The translations under genes and the position numbers were made by a program. From NCBI RefSeq assembly GCF_000024945.1, contig NC_013520.1, positions 296,001-360,000 of the forward strand: 64,000 bases of DNA, given 5' to 3'. This document shows, in pieces, positions 52,970-61,842 of this stretch. The notes below the pieces were generated by a model. The model had not been told where the DNA came from. It did not search any database and worked only from the letters and a program-made list of their open reading frames with translations. The DNA comes from Veillonella parvula DSM 2008 (GTDB lineage Bacteria > Bacillota > Negativicutes > Veillonellales > Veillonellaceae). The first letter of the stretch is position 1. Every line of letters starts with the position of its first letter.

Positions 52970-54241
52970 ATGAGTAAGCAATACAGATTTGAAACATTAC
53001 AATTACATGCCGGACATACGGTGGATCCAACAGGTGCTCGTGCGGTGCCTATTTATCAAACTACATCTTTCGTATTTAAAGATGCTGAGGAAGCAGCGGG
53101 TCGTTTTGCGTTGACTAATCCTGGTGGCATTTATTCCCGCCTTGGCAATCCTACAACCGATGTATTGGATGCTCGTGTGGCAGAACTTGAAGGTGGCGCA
53201 GGCGGTATCGCTGTAGCATCTGGCTCTGCAGCAATTACATATTCCATTTTGAACGTAGCTAACGCTGGTGATAATATCGTATCAGCATCTACATTGTACG
53301 GTGGTACTTATAATTTGTTTACTGCTACATTGCCTCGATTGGGGATTCAAACTAAATTCGTAAATCCCGATCATTTGGAAGAATTTGAAGCAGCTATCGA
53401 TGAAAAGACTAAAGCCGTTTATATCGAATCTATTGGTAACCCTGGTATTAATCTTATCGATGTACAAGCAGTAGCTGATATTGCACACAAACACAATATC
53501 ATCTTGATTGTAGACAATACATTTGCATCTCCATATTTGTTCCGTCCATTGGAGCATGGGGCTGACGTTGTTATTCATTCTGCTACTAAATATCTTGGTG
53601 GCCACGGTACAACATTGGCTGGCGTAGTTGTAGAATCTGGTAAATTTGATTATAAAGGTTCTGGTAAATATCCTGGCTTCTCTGAAGGGGATGAACACTA
53701 TAATGGTTTAGTGTATGGTGATCTACCAATTCCATTTACTGTAAAAATTCGCGCTCAATTGCTTCGCGATACAGGTGCATGCATTACACCGCTTGCATCT
53801 TGGCAAATCTTGCAAGGTATCGAAACATTGTCTTTGCGCGTAGAACGTCACGTTGAAAATACTCGTAAAGTAGTAGATTTCTTAAGCAAACATCCTAAGG
53901 TAGCATGGGTAAGCTATCCAGAATTAGAAGACAGCAAATACAAAGCATTAGCTGATAAATACTTCCCTAAAGGTGTTGGTGCTGTATTCACATTTGGCGT
54001 AAAAGGTGGTAAAGAAGCAGGTATTAAACTTGTTGACTCCTTGGAAATCTTCTCCAACCTTGCCAACGTAGCAGATGCTAAATCTCTTGTTATCCATCCT
54101 GCATCCACAACACATGCACAACTTAACGAAGAACAACAAAAATCTGCTGGCGTAACACCAGACATGATTCGTTTGTCTATCGGTCTTGAAAATGTAGATG
54201 ACATCATCGAAGACTTAGCACAAGCTTTAGATAAAGCTTAA
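52970..54241 (+). CDS. metY: O-acetylhomoserine sulfhydrylase
   Basis: PLP enzyme that makes homocysteine directly from O-acetylhomoserine and sulfide. 423 residues, longer than cystathionine synthases as is typical of MetY. Family blocks are [40 protein letters not shown], the PLP-lysine segment [16 protein letters not shown] and the C-terminal [21 protein letters not shown] precedes the ATG. It complements the acetyl-type MetA. Confidence 0.94.
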   Translation: MSKQYRFETLQLHAGHTVDPTGARAVPIYQTTSFVFKDAEEAAGRFALTNPGGIYSRLGNPTTDVLDARVAELEGGAGGIAVASGSAAITYSILNVANAGDNIVSASTLYGGTYNLFTATLPRLGIQTKFVNPDHLEEFEAAIDEKTKAVYIESIGNPGINLIDVQAVADIAHKHNIILIVDNTFASPYLFRPLEHGADVVIHSATKYLGGHGTTLAGVVVESGKFDYKGSGKYPGFSEGDEHYNGLVYGDLPIPFTVKIRAQLLRDTGACITPLASWQILQGIETLSLRVERHVENTRKVVDFLSKHPKVAWVSYPELEDSKYKALADKYFPKGVGAVFTFGVKGGKEAGIKLVDSLEIFSNLANVADAKSLVIHPASTTHAQLNEEQQKSAGVTPDMIRLSIGLENVDDIIEDLAQALDKA

Positions 54242-54363
54242 TCTTTCATACCTTTAGTTTGAAAACTATAGATCAAACTTTCAGAACTTACAAATGACAT
54301 CCTTAAGCTGAACTTTGCTTAAGAAATAGAACACATAACTATCAAACCTATAAAACTTATACA

Positions 54364-54392
54364 AAAGACCTCCCGTTGGGAGGTCTTTTTGT
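54364..54392 (+). terminator. Terminator after metY
   Basis: AAAGACCTCCC / GGGAGGTCTTT with a GTT loop and T-tract. Confidence 0.9.
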
Positions 54393-54462
54393 AAGTATGT
54401 GTTAATTTTATAAGAATAAAAAGTTGTATAGGTGTAATACAACCTTGATAGAATGGATATAT

Positions 54463-54497
54463 AAAAAGACCTTGGATTCAATGATCCAAGGCCTTTA
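54463..54497 (-). terminator. Terminator of PepSY gene 3 (minus strand)
   Basis: On the minus strand CCTTGGATCATTGAATCCAAGG is followed by TCTTTTTAT. It lies about 225 bases after the PepSY stop, so the transcript has a long 3' region. Confidence 0.8.
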
Positions 54498-54522
54498 AGG
54501 GAGTATAGTGTGTGTAACGTTT

Positions 54523-54638
54523 GGTCTGTGGTGTGTGCACAGACCGTTTTCCTATTGTGTGAGATAGGATGTTAGGGAACCCGTGGTTAGTGTTACGGGC
54601 TCTCTGAGAGTGTGTTAGAGAGTGTATCCAAAGGATAC
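54523..54638 (-). other. String of five short hairpins in the 3' region of PepSY gene 3
   Basis: Five consecutive perfect hairpins in 116 bp: GGTCTGT/ACAGACC (54523-54545), CCTAT/ATAGG (54551-54568), CCCGT/ACGGG (54580-54599), CTCTCT/AGAGAG (54600-54622) and GTATCC/GGATAC (54624-54638). On the coding (minus) strand the linkers and loops are CA-rich with many ACACA runs, as in the 3' region of PepSY gene 2. Confidence 0.65.
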
Positions 54639-54721
54639 AGTGTGTATAGTATGTGTGTTATATGTGTAGTGTGTCATCTAAGTGGGTTAGGATAGGGTTT
54701 CACTTGATGAAAGAAAAAATC

Positions 54722-55309
54722 TTAGTATTTTGTGTTTTTAACTTTAGCGCTAATAACTTTACCGGATGTAGCGTCTACTTTTACTTCAGCATTTTTACCG
54801 CCGCCAGTTGTCATATCGAATTCATATACAACTCTGCCGTTTTCACGTTCAACAGTCCAATCCATAGTTTGGAAATCAGAACCAACTTTTTCCATAGCTT
54901 TTGTTTCAGCTACTTCAGGAATGATGATGTTTTGAACGTTAATTGTTTTAGAAGCTTTGGAGTAACCTTTTACTTCTTTACCAACGATTTGACCAGATGC
55001 TTCTTCTACTTTAATTTCTACTTCACGGTTGCCATAATAACCTTCTACTTCATAGTAAGGATTGTGTTTTGCGTCATAGGAAATAGATTTTACAGTAGCG
55101 CCAGGGAATTGTTGTTGGAATACTGTAATAGCGCCCATATAATCAACAGAATAGTTAGCTTGTGCGGATGGAACAACGCTACCAACACCATTCCAGTTGC
55201 TATGGTTGTTGTAACCATGGTTGCTAGCTGCACCAACTACACCTGCTAATAATACTGTACTAACGCCAAATGCACATAGTACTTTGGATACTTTTTTAAC
55301 ATTTTTCAT
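54722..55309 (-). CDS. Secreted PepSY-domain protein 3
   Basis: A 195-residue protein with a Sec signal (VLCAFGVSTVLLAGVVGAAS) and two PepSY repeats: about residues 58-110 (AITVFQQQFPGATVKSISYD ... YYEVEGYYGNREVEIKVE) and 130-195 (ending AEVKVDATSGKVISAKVK). Predicted periplasmic. ATG 55309 follows AGGAGG. It is a distant relative of the PepSY proteins at 29 and 30 kb. Its 3' region holds the hairpin string. Confidence 0.82.
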   Translation of the reverse strand: MKNVKKVSKVLCAFGVSTVLLAGVVGAASNHGYNNHSNWNGVGSVVPSAQANYSVDYMGAITVFQQQFPGATVKSISYDAKHNPYYEVEGYYGNREVEIKVEEASGQIVGKEVKGYSKASKTINVQNIIIPEVAETKAMEKVGSDFQTMDWTVERENGRVVYEFDMTTGGGKNAEVKVDATSGKVISAKVKNTKY

Positions 55310-55461
55310 AAGCAATGCCTCCTGATACCAAATTATAATTTTCGTTTAGTTACAATTTTGTGAAAGTAGATTTTACTCAATCTACTTACGTATAATTTAA
55401 TCTTGTTATATGAAAATAAGATGAAATTAAATGATTTTTGTATGAAGATGAGTATATCTTT

Positions 55462-55490
55462 TAGTTATTATGAACTATTGATAATAACTA
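55462..55490. promoter_or_regulatory. Perfect palindrome between PepSY gene 3 and bioY
   Basis: TAGTTATTAT / ATAATAACTA, perfect 10-bp arms with a 9-bp spacer, in the divergent control region. Regulator unknown. TTGTGAAAGT (55358-55367) lies nearer the PepSY gene. Confidence 0.45.
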
Positions 55491-55551
55491 TTAGCTATAG
55501 TCAAAATTAAAAAGTACAAAAAACATAGTATATATAATATTAGACTATATA

Positions 55552-55581
55552 GTAAACTAAAAGTCAATCGTTATAGTTGAC
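55552..55581. promoter_or_regulatory. Possible biotin operator upstream of bioY
   Basis: GTAAAC and GTTGAC separated by 18 bp, two bp wider than at bioD, with one arm mismatched from GTTAAC. Weak on its own; supported by the downstream bioY. Confidence 0.3.
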
Positions 55582-55702
55582 AATTAAAAATACAAGTGCT
55601 TTAATTTAGATAGTTAGTAGTTTGTTTTCGTGTTATCTTGGATTTTTATTCTCCATTGATAGCACAAATTCCTGCTTAGTCTGTTATGAATGGAGGTATA
55701 CC

Positions 55703-56269
55703 ATGAGCTCTACTGTATCAAAACAAACTCACATTACCACCCGTCAGTTAACGATGACAGCACTTTTTGTGGCGCTAATCGCCGTTGGTGCTTTCATACG
55801 GGTCCCATTACCGAATTGTCCGTTTACATTGCAAATCTTATTTACTACATTAGCGGGCATGGTTTTAGGTAGTCGTTTAGGTGCCGCTAGTGTTGGCATT
55901 TATATTATATTAGGTCTTGTTGGGGTTCCTATTTTTACGTCCGGTGGTGGTCCTAGTTATATTTTGCAACCTACCTTTGGTTATTTAATTGGCTTTATGG
56001 TTGGTGCGTATGCAGTGGGACGCATTGCAGAGACAATGGATACATTATCGTTTAAACGTTTGCTAGCTGGATCCATATTAAATCTATTTATTGTATATGG
56101 TCTTGGCATGGTGTACCTATACTTTATTATGAATCTGTATTTAGGTAAGCCTATTGGTGTCGAAGCTGTTATTATTACATGCTTCCTAATTCCCGTTGGC
56201 CCAGATATTTTCTTGTGCGCTGTAGCAGCATCTCTTGGTAAGAGAATTATTAAAGAATTACAGCACTAA
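55703..56269 (+). CDS. bioY: BioY biotin transporter S component
   Basis: Biotin-specific ECF S component, 188 residues, six helices. Family signatures RVPLPNCPFTLQILFTTLAG, VLGSRLGAASVGIYIILGL and GLVGVPIFTSGGGPSYILQP TFGYL (split here for length) are clear. ATG 55703 follows TGGAGGT. It stands alone, as many BioY genes do, and may function with a shared ECF module elsewhere or alone. It belongs with bioD and bioA at 18 kb. Confidence 0.95.
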   Translation: MSSTVSKQTHITTRQLTMTALFVALIAVGAFIRVPLPNCPFTLQILFTTLAGMVLGSRLGAASVGIYIILGLVGVPIFTSGGGPSYILQPTFGYLIGFMVGAYAVGRIAETMDTLSFKRLLAGSILNLFIVYGLGMVYLYFIMNLYLGKPIGVEAVIITCFLIPVGPDIFLCAVAASLGKRIIKELQH

Positions 56270-56413
56270 TAGAACGTTTTAATAATTATTATAATTATAA
56301 TAACAAGAATAAATATAATAACTATTATAAGGCATCAATCTTTTGTAGATTCATATAGACATTGAACTATGAAATATACGTTATTATTTTATTCAACAGA
56401 ATCATTCCTATTA

Positions 56414-56440
56414 AAAACGAGGCGTTAAGCCTCGTTTTTT
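56414..56440. terminator. Bidirectional terminator between bioY and the TIGR03943 gene
   Basis: AAAACGAGGC / GCCTCGTTTT with a 5-base loop; A- and T-runs on both sides serve the convergent genes. Confidence 0.9.
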
Positions 56441-56449
56441 ATGTAATTC

Positions 56450-57214
56450 TTAAGGGTACACATAGCCTAATATAGGTTCTGCAGATTTGATTTTTGTAAT
56501 TTCTATATATGGTTGTTTACGACCGTGGAAGTCTCGCGTAGAAACCTTACCTTTAATCGATACCCATTGTTCATTTTGTAAGCTATCACCATCTGTTTTA
56601 TATGCTGTCATGCCAATAGGGGCAACGTCAGCAATACAACAAGCCATAGCCATACGAGAAATAGTAAATTCGTTAGATTTTAATGTATTATCATCGCGGT
56701 TTACATAGCCTGTCATATAAACTGTGTAGTCTTTATATTGATCAACATTAGATCCAACCTTTACAATGGTTTGATAGAAATTATCTGAGTTCAAAACGAT
56801 TTCTTTTTTGTCCTTGGAAATCCCTGGCTCTTTACTTTCACTGTTAACGGTGACAACCTCTCCAATAGCATCGTTTGTAAAGTCGAAATTGTTAGTATCA
56901 TCGTTTACGCGAACGGCACCATGAACGCCTGTTGATGGTACAAGAACGGGAGGAATGATGAGCAACATAATGGGAATAATAATCGGAACGATAGACTTCC
57001 AGTTATGCTTGTAGTATTTTGAAGGCGCCCAAATGATCGTCGCTAGACCTCCTAAAATAAGGGCAACGCCACTAATACCTAGTAAAAGTTCATAACGTGG
57101 TGCAATATAGTTCAAATAACGACCTGTCACAATGAGGTAAATACAGCAGATACCTAAGGTGAGATACAATAGACCTTTCACGATAGAAAAGCGATCTTTC
57201 AGTCCTAATGTCAT
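56450..57214 (-). CDS. TIGR03943/DUF1980 (YcgQ-like) membrane protein
   Basis: A 254-residue protein with two to three N-terminal helices and an extracytoplasmic C-terminal domain containing MACCIADVAPIGM, the diagnostic cysteine motif, and IKGKVSTRDFHGRKQPYIEI, an OB-like strand. These proteins occur beside YcgR-type permeases and are considered their partner subunit, as here. ATG 57214 follows AAAAGGAG. A Fur/Zur-like box lies in the 58-bp gap before it. Confidence 0.82.
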   Translation of the reverse strand: MTLGLKDRFSIVKGLLYLTLGICCIYLIVTGRYLNYIAPRYELLLGISGVALILGGLATIIWAPSKYYKHNWKSIVPIIIPIMLLIIPPVLVPSTGVHGAVRVNDDTNNFDFTNDAIGEVVTVNSESKEPGISKDKKEIVLNSDNFYQTIVKVGSNVDQYKDYTVYMTGYVNRDDNTLKSNEFTISRMAMACCIADVAPIGMTAYKTDGDSLQNEQWVSIKGKVSTRDFHGRKQPYIEITKIKSAEPILGYVYP

Positions 57215-57246
57215 GAAATCATCTCCTTTTAATTAATTAAGAACTG

Positions 57247-57261
57247 AGATAATGATTATAA
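57247..57261. promoter_or_regulatory. Fur/Zur-like box inside the metal operon
   Basis: AGATAATGATTATAA fits the 7-1-7 Fur-type palindrome at 12 of 14 positions. It lies between the permease fusion stop and the TIGR03943 start. Confidence 0.4.
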
Positions 57262-57272
57262 AAGTTTGTAAA

Positions 57273-58808
57273 CTAGCTAAGAAAAAATTTGAATACTAAT
57301 GCTGCTATGTAGGACATAACGGCAATTGTTATACTTAATCGTACGATAAATGAGGGAGGCATATATTGTTTTAATATATATACATTTTTGATATCTAGCA
57401 TCGGACCCAAGATGAGGAAGCCCATTACGGAGCTAATAGGAAATAAAGTGCTTAAGGATTTACCGATGATAGCATCTGATGTAGAGCAGACTGAGAAGAA
57501 GAATGCTAACATCAGCAAAATTGGAATGGCTGTAAATTCTGGCAAGGTTAATCCTGCATTGAGAAGCCAAGGTTTGCCATACACTTGAACTATAGATAGT
57601 ACAGTTGCCGCCATGGAGAAATAGAATAAGAGTTGAGAAAACTCTTGTTCCATATGGATTAACAATCTTTTTTTATCAATATATTTAGTTTTAGTTGTTT
57701 CTAAAACGATTTCTTCATAGCTAAGACTCTGTGGTGCTCTTGCTTTCAATATAGATGTGGCTGGAGGCCAGAATCGGAATGATAGGGCTACTAACAAGGC
57801 CACAACTAGTCCTAAAACGATACGCCATACGGAGAGCATAGGATTGTCTGGAAATGCATACCAAGTAGAAAGAATGGTGATAGGGTTTATAATCGGACTA
57901 GCGAGCATAAATAAAAGGGCTACCGATAAAGGGATACCTCTGTCTATTAGTGCCTTGAATAAGGGGATGATAGCACAGTCACAAATTGGCAAGGCAAAGC
58001 CACTGACCATAGCAGCCCCATAACTTTTCCAAGAATGGTCGCCTAACAGTTTTAGTAGCACTCGTTGTGGTACGAAATAGCGAATAATCGTTGAGCCTAC
58101 CGTGCCTAGCAATAGGAATGGGATAGCTTCGATGATGAGACCCGTGATTATAGCAAAGCATTGGTGGATGGAATAGGGGATGTCATGGCGAAAAGCTGTG
58201 ACCAATAGTATATAAGTTGTAACACCAATAACTAATAGATTGGGAATGAGTCCCCATGTAGAATTTCGGCACAGCTGCTCTACTTTTTCAGGGGTGGGAG
58301 TGGTTACAATTTTAGCCTCTCCGTTGTAGGTGCGCAATAAAGCGTGATGTGTATCGGATTCTGTGATGATACAATCTGCGCTGTATAATTGACTCATTAC
58401 GTCATTACCTAAGCCAGGGAGTATGGTTGAAACAAATTGATCGGTACAAATATATAACACCTTTTCTATTTGTACCAGGTGTCTTAATATATCGCTATAT
58501 AGTAAGGCTTCTAGTTGATGAAAGCTTACCATGCCATTCCACTCAATCCATAGCTCTTTTGGCTGTAGTCGTTTTAAATAATCTGCAATTTTACAGGCTA
58601 TCAACTCGTAAGACTTGATATCGCTAGGAACGATGGCACTGAGTTCATCCGCATTGAGTTGTAAGGGCTCTTTGATAAGAGGCTCACTGCCTTCTTCGGC
58701 GCTGATTATTGCGGTACCGCCTAGTTTTTTTCGGTATTGTAATTGTTTGTTTATGAACGTGCTTTTACCGGATCCAATAAACCCTGTAACGATATAAACA
58801 GGAATCAT
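57273..58808 (-). CDS. CobW-like GTPase domain fused to a YcgR/DUF318-type permease
   Basis: A 511-residue fusion. Residues 1-185 begin MIPVYIVTGFIGSGKSTFIN, a COG0523 P-loop start, but lack the CxCC motif and a clear NKxD, so the GTPase is degenerate. Residues about 190-511 form a permease with eight or so helices and the family motif LPICDCAIIPLFKALIDRG, followed later by VCSTSDAIIGKSLS. Permeases with this motif are linked to metal or metalloid export or handling. ATG 58808 overlaps the upstream COG0523 gene (ATGA). The fusion ties the chaperone-like domain directly to the membrane part. Confidence 0.8.
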   Translation of the reverse strand: MIPVYIVTGFIGSGKSTFINKQLQYRKKLGGTAIISAEEGSEPLIKEPLQLNADELSAIVPSDIKSYELIACKIADYLKRLQPKELWIEWNGMVSFHQLEALLYSDILRHLVQIEKVLYICTDQFVSTILPGLGNDVMSQLYSADCIITESDTHHALLRTYNGEAKIVTTPTPEKVEQLCRNSTWGLIPNLLVIGVTTYILLVTAFRHDIPYSIHQCFAIITGLIIEAIPFLLLGTVGSTIIRYFVPQRVLLKLLGDHSWKSYGAAMVSGFALPICDCAIIPLFKALIDRGIPLSVALLFMLASPIINPITILSTWYAFPDNPMLSVWRIVLGLVVALLVALSFRFWPPATSILKARAPQSLSYEEIVLETTKTKYIDKKRLLIHMEQEFSQLLFYFSMAATVLSIVQVYGKPWLLNAGLTLPEFTAIPILLMLAFFFSVCSTSDAIIGKSLSTLFPISSVMGFLILGPMLDIKNVYILKQYMPPSFIVRLSITIAVMSYIAALVFKFFLS

Positions 58809-59674
58809 GATTGACACACTTCGTTATGTACCATTGGTACATTAAAATCTGTTCCGATAACGACTAAACTATAGTCATTAGTTTCACTAGGTGAAAGCGA
58901 ACAATAATGTGTGCCGTACTGAAGTTCGTGTGGGCCTTCTGTAGTAGGTACAATCCCTTTGGCACGAAGCACTGTATCAGGCATGCCTTCTAAAATGGTT
59001 TTCCACTGTGCGAGACTGAGAGTACGTAAATCCTTAAAGGTATGACTCATAAATAAATGTTCATCGTGCAAACAGTGATCATCATGACAATGATACAGAC
59101 GCTTGATGTAATCACGCAAACTGATGGTATCCCATGCTTCTTCATGGATTGGTGTATGTGGCGCGAGGTCGCGAATCATACGTTTCGTAATGCTTGTTTG
59201 TTGAATATCTTCTGTATGGCTCAAAAAAATCGCATCACTATGAGTGATTTGATCCTTGAAGAAAAGTCCAAAATTTTTGATAAACATTGGTGCTTGCATA
59301 GCATCGACAGTCGTTATCGATGCGTGAACGTAAGCAGATTTTGCAATGTCCTCGTCGTTACAAGTATGGATGATTTCACTAAGCTTGCTAACACCTGATG
59401 GCTCGATGTAGATCATATCGATTTTGTAATTTTGGAGAATATCAAGTAGTGCTTGCTGGAAATTTCCTTGTAAGCTACAACAAATACAGCCAGAGGTTAC
59501 TTCGCGAACTGTAGCCCCTGTTTTTGCAAGATTAGTCGCATCAAGGCTAGTTTCACCAAAATCGTTTTCTATAATAAGAATTTTATCTTTCGATGTATGT
59601 TCTTTTAATATATGTTGTAATAATGTTGTTTTTCCAGAACCTAGAAATCCGGATATAATAACTATTGGAATCAT
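58805..59674 (-). CDS. COG0523 (CobW/YciC-type) metal chaperone GTPase
   Basis: A 289-residue GTPase with Walker A SGFLGSGKTTLL, the metal-binding GCICC motif (about residue 63) and IEPSGVS as Walker B. A His-rich loop HCHDDHCLHDEHLF is a probable metal site. COG0523 proteins deliver zinc or other metals to client proteins, often under zinc limitation. ATG 59674 follows AGGAGGT. It is the first gene of the operon with the fusion permease and TIGR03943 protein. Confidence 0.88.
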   Translation of the reverse strand: MIPIVIISGFLGSGKTTLLQHILKEHTSKDKILIIENDFGETSLDATNLAKTGATVREVTSGCICCSLQGNFQQALLDILQNYKIDMIYIEPSGVSKLSEIIHTCNDEDIAKSAYVHASITTVDAMQAPMFIKNFGLFFKDQITHSDAIFLSHTEDIQQTSITKRMIRDLAPHTPIHEEAWDTISLRDYIKRLYHCHDDHCLHDEHLFMSHTFKDLRTLSLAQWKTILEGMPDTVLRAKGIVPTTEGPHELQYGTHYCSLSPSETNDYSLVVIGTDFNVPMVHNEVCQS

Positions 59675-59941
59675 ATATACCTCCTGCGTAATGTAAACAC
59701 AGTATACACCTATAGGATAACACAGAAAATACTCTATGGGGTATATGGAGACTAGCAAGTTCCTCAGAGTTTAACAGTCTTCTCTGAAATTTATAGGTTA
59801 TATACTATATATGAGTATACTGACACATGTAGTTGATATTCATAATTATTTATAAATAAAATGATGCATTACATGTTGTCCACATATGAAAGAATACTCC
59901 TATGTGAATAAATATTTATTTGTATAGTTGAGAAATTTTTA
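59675..59941. other. Upstream region of the metal operon
   Basis: AT-rich gap upstream of the COG0523 gene. I see no convincing promoter, Zur box or repeat beyond the terminator that begins at 59942. Confidence 0.4.
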
Positions 59942-60004
59942 TAAAAAAATCCCTCCTACAAGATAATTCAGTTGGAGAGATTGGCTGAATTACTTGTAGG
60001 AGGG
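59942..60004 (-). terminator. Terminator of pepD (minus strand)
   Basis: CCCTCCTACAAG followed by TAATTCAG pairs with its complement over 20 bp with one bulged base; on the minus strand an ATTTTTTT tract follows. It lies about 95 bases after the pepD stop. Confidence 0.9.
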
Positions 60005-60098
60005 TTGGAGAGTCATTATTACATGGGTCTCATAATTTGATGTGCTATTTGCTTATAGTATAACAAATTATACATCAAAAATATAGTAATTATTTATT

Positions 60099-61547
60099 TT
60101 ATTGTAATTTTGCTAATAATGCTTTGAGGTACACATATACATTTTCAACAGAAGGTAAATGAACGCGTTCTGTTGGTGTATGAGGACTTACGATAGTAGG
60201 CCCAAAGCTAATCATCTGTGTATTTGGCAATACGCCTTTTAACAAACCACATTCGAGACCTGCGTGAATAGCATTTACATTAGCTGGTGTATCGAACATT
60301 TCGTTATGTAAGGAAATCGCTTGTTCTTCCAATTTCGATCCTTTGTCGTATTCCCATGCTGGATATCCACCTGTACGCTCTGCAGCTACGCCAAGTGCTT
60401 TTGCAAGAAGCATCATTTTTTTCGTTAAGAATTCAAGACTATTACTATTGGAACTACGAATAGAAATGAGTATTTCAATGGTATGTTGATTTTCACGTAC
60501 GATAGCAATATTATTAGATGTTTCTACAAGGTTTGGAATAGACTTACTTACAGAATGAACCCCATCTTGTGCAAGATAGATATATGTAATAAGTGCTTCT
60601 GTTGTGTCTTCTGCATATACTATTTCAGGAGTAGGAACATCTTCAACTACAAATGTAAGGCCTGGATCCTGTACGCTATATTCGTGTTGGTATTGTTTTT
60701 CTTGGTATGCGAGCAATGTTTTAATGGCTGCCACATCTTCAGAGCGTACGGATAGTACAGCTACTGCTTTAGACGGGATTGCATTATGTTTTACGCCACC
60801 TTCAAAAGACGCTAAGCTAATAGGATATTGTTGTTGAATATCATAGAGCACACGGGTTAGTACTTGGTTTGCATTGGCTCGTTGCTCGTTGATTTCGATG
60901 CCGGAGTGCCCCCCTTTGAGGCCGGTTACTGTAATGGATAGGCCCGCATCATAGCCTGGTTGATTGTTATCGCGTAACAATGGAATTTTTACATGTACGT
61001 GGCAACCGCCAGCACAACTAACGGTGAAGTCATGTTCTACCTCTGTATCTAGGTTGAGTAAGTAGTCGCCAGTTACTTGGCCTTCTTTAATGGCAAAGGC
61101 ACCATCCATACCAGTTTCTTCGTTGGTAGTGAATAATAATTGCATCGGTCCATGTTGTTGGCTTTCATCTTCAAGGAGAGCAAGCATCATAGCAGCACCC
61201 ATGCCATTATCAGCACCTAATGTTGTATGGTCTGCGTGCATCCATTCGCCTTCGATGATATTGGCGATTGGATCTTTAGAGAAGTTGTGGTTAGAGTCAT
61301 GGTCTTTAACACAAACCATATCAATATGGCCTTGTAAAATGATGGATGGACGGTTTTCATAACCTGGAGATGCAGCCTTTTTGATAACTACATTAAAGAT
61401 TTCGTCTTGATGAACTTCAAGACCTAAATGTTTGGCAAAGTTCACGATGTAATCGCTGATGCCTTTTTCATTGCCGGACTCACGAGGGATTTGGCTCATT
61501 TCTTTAAAAATTTCTAAAACGCGTTTTGCTTGAACGATTGTTTCCAT
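60099..61547 (-). CDS. pepD: Aminoacyl-histidine dipeptidase (M20 metallopeptidase)
   Basis: Cytoplasmic zinc dipeptidase of the PepD/carnosinase type, 482 residues. The metal ligands are in GHIDMVCV, TLGADNGMG and TTNEETGMDGA (catalytic Glu), with LDTE and a late ISFGPTIVSPHTPTERVHLP block. A lid domain is inserted at about residues 190-380, usual for M20. ATG 61547 follows AAAGG by seven bases; an ATG seven codons earlier would overlap that site. It stands alone. Confidence 0.93.
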   Translation of the reverse strand: METIVQAKRVLEIFKEMSQIPRESGNEKGISDYIVNFAKHLGLEVHQDEIFNVVIKKAASPGYENRPSIILQGHIDMVCVKDHDSNHNFSKDPIANIIEGEWMHADHTTLGADNGMGAAMMLALLEDESQQHGPMQLLFTTNEETGMDGAFAIKEGQVTGDYLLNLDTEVEHDFTVSCAGGCHVHVKIPLLRDNNQPGYDAGLSITVTGLKGGHSGIEINEQRANANQVLTRVLYDIQQQYPISLASFEGGVKHNAIPSKAVAVLSVRSEDVAAIKTLLAYQEKQYQHEYSVQDPGLTFVVEDVPTPEIVYAEDTTEALITYIYLAQDGVHSVSKSIPNLVETSNNIAIVRENQHTIEILISIRSSNSNSLEFLTKKMMLLAKALGVAAERTGGYPAWEYDKGSKLEEQAISLHNEMFDTPANVNAIHAGLECGLLKGVLPNTQMISFGPTIVSPHTPTERVHLPSVENVYVYLKALLAKLQ

Positions 61548-61842
61548 AATGGTACCTTTCATTCTCATGTAAAATAGAGATGTATGTATTATTGAAAGCT
61601 TTTAAAACAATATAAAATATTGTAGCGTAATGGTCGCTTGTTTTACAACCTAGACTAGGTCCTTTCATACATACGAACTATATAAATTATTATTGTATAT
61701 ATATAGTTATATCACAATAAAGATTATTAGGATAGCTTATGCTAGGTGCTAGCTATATAGGAATAATATTGTATAATGAGGGTATACGAATAACGAATAA
61801 CAATTAACTAAATTCTATAGATCTTAGAAGGTTGGTGAACCA
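61548..61842. other. Divergent control region of pepD and pncB
   Basis: 295 bp, strongly AT-rich. Apart from a small CCTAGACTAGG palindrome near 61650 I see no repeat, operator or RNA structure. Confidence 0.4.

Noticed and set aside
54653-55249. Long open frame on the plus strand, antisense to PepSY gene 3
   Set aside because: It lies fully opposite a gene with signal peptide, PepSY repeats and an AGGAGG site; its own product is rich in Phe, Cys and Tyr and has no ribosome site.
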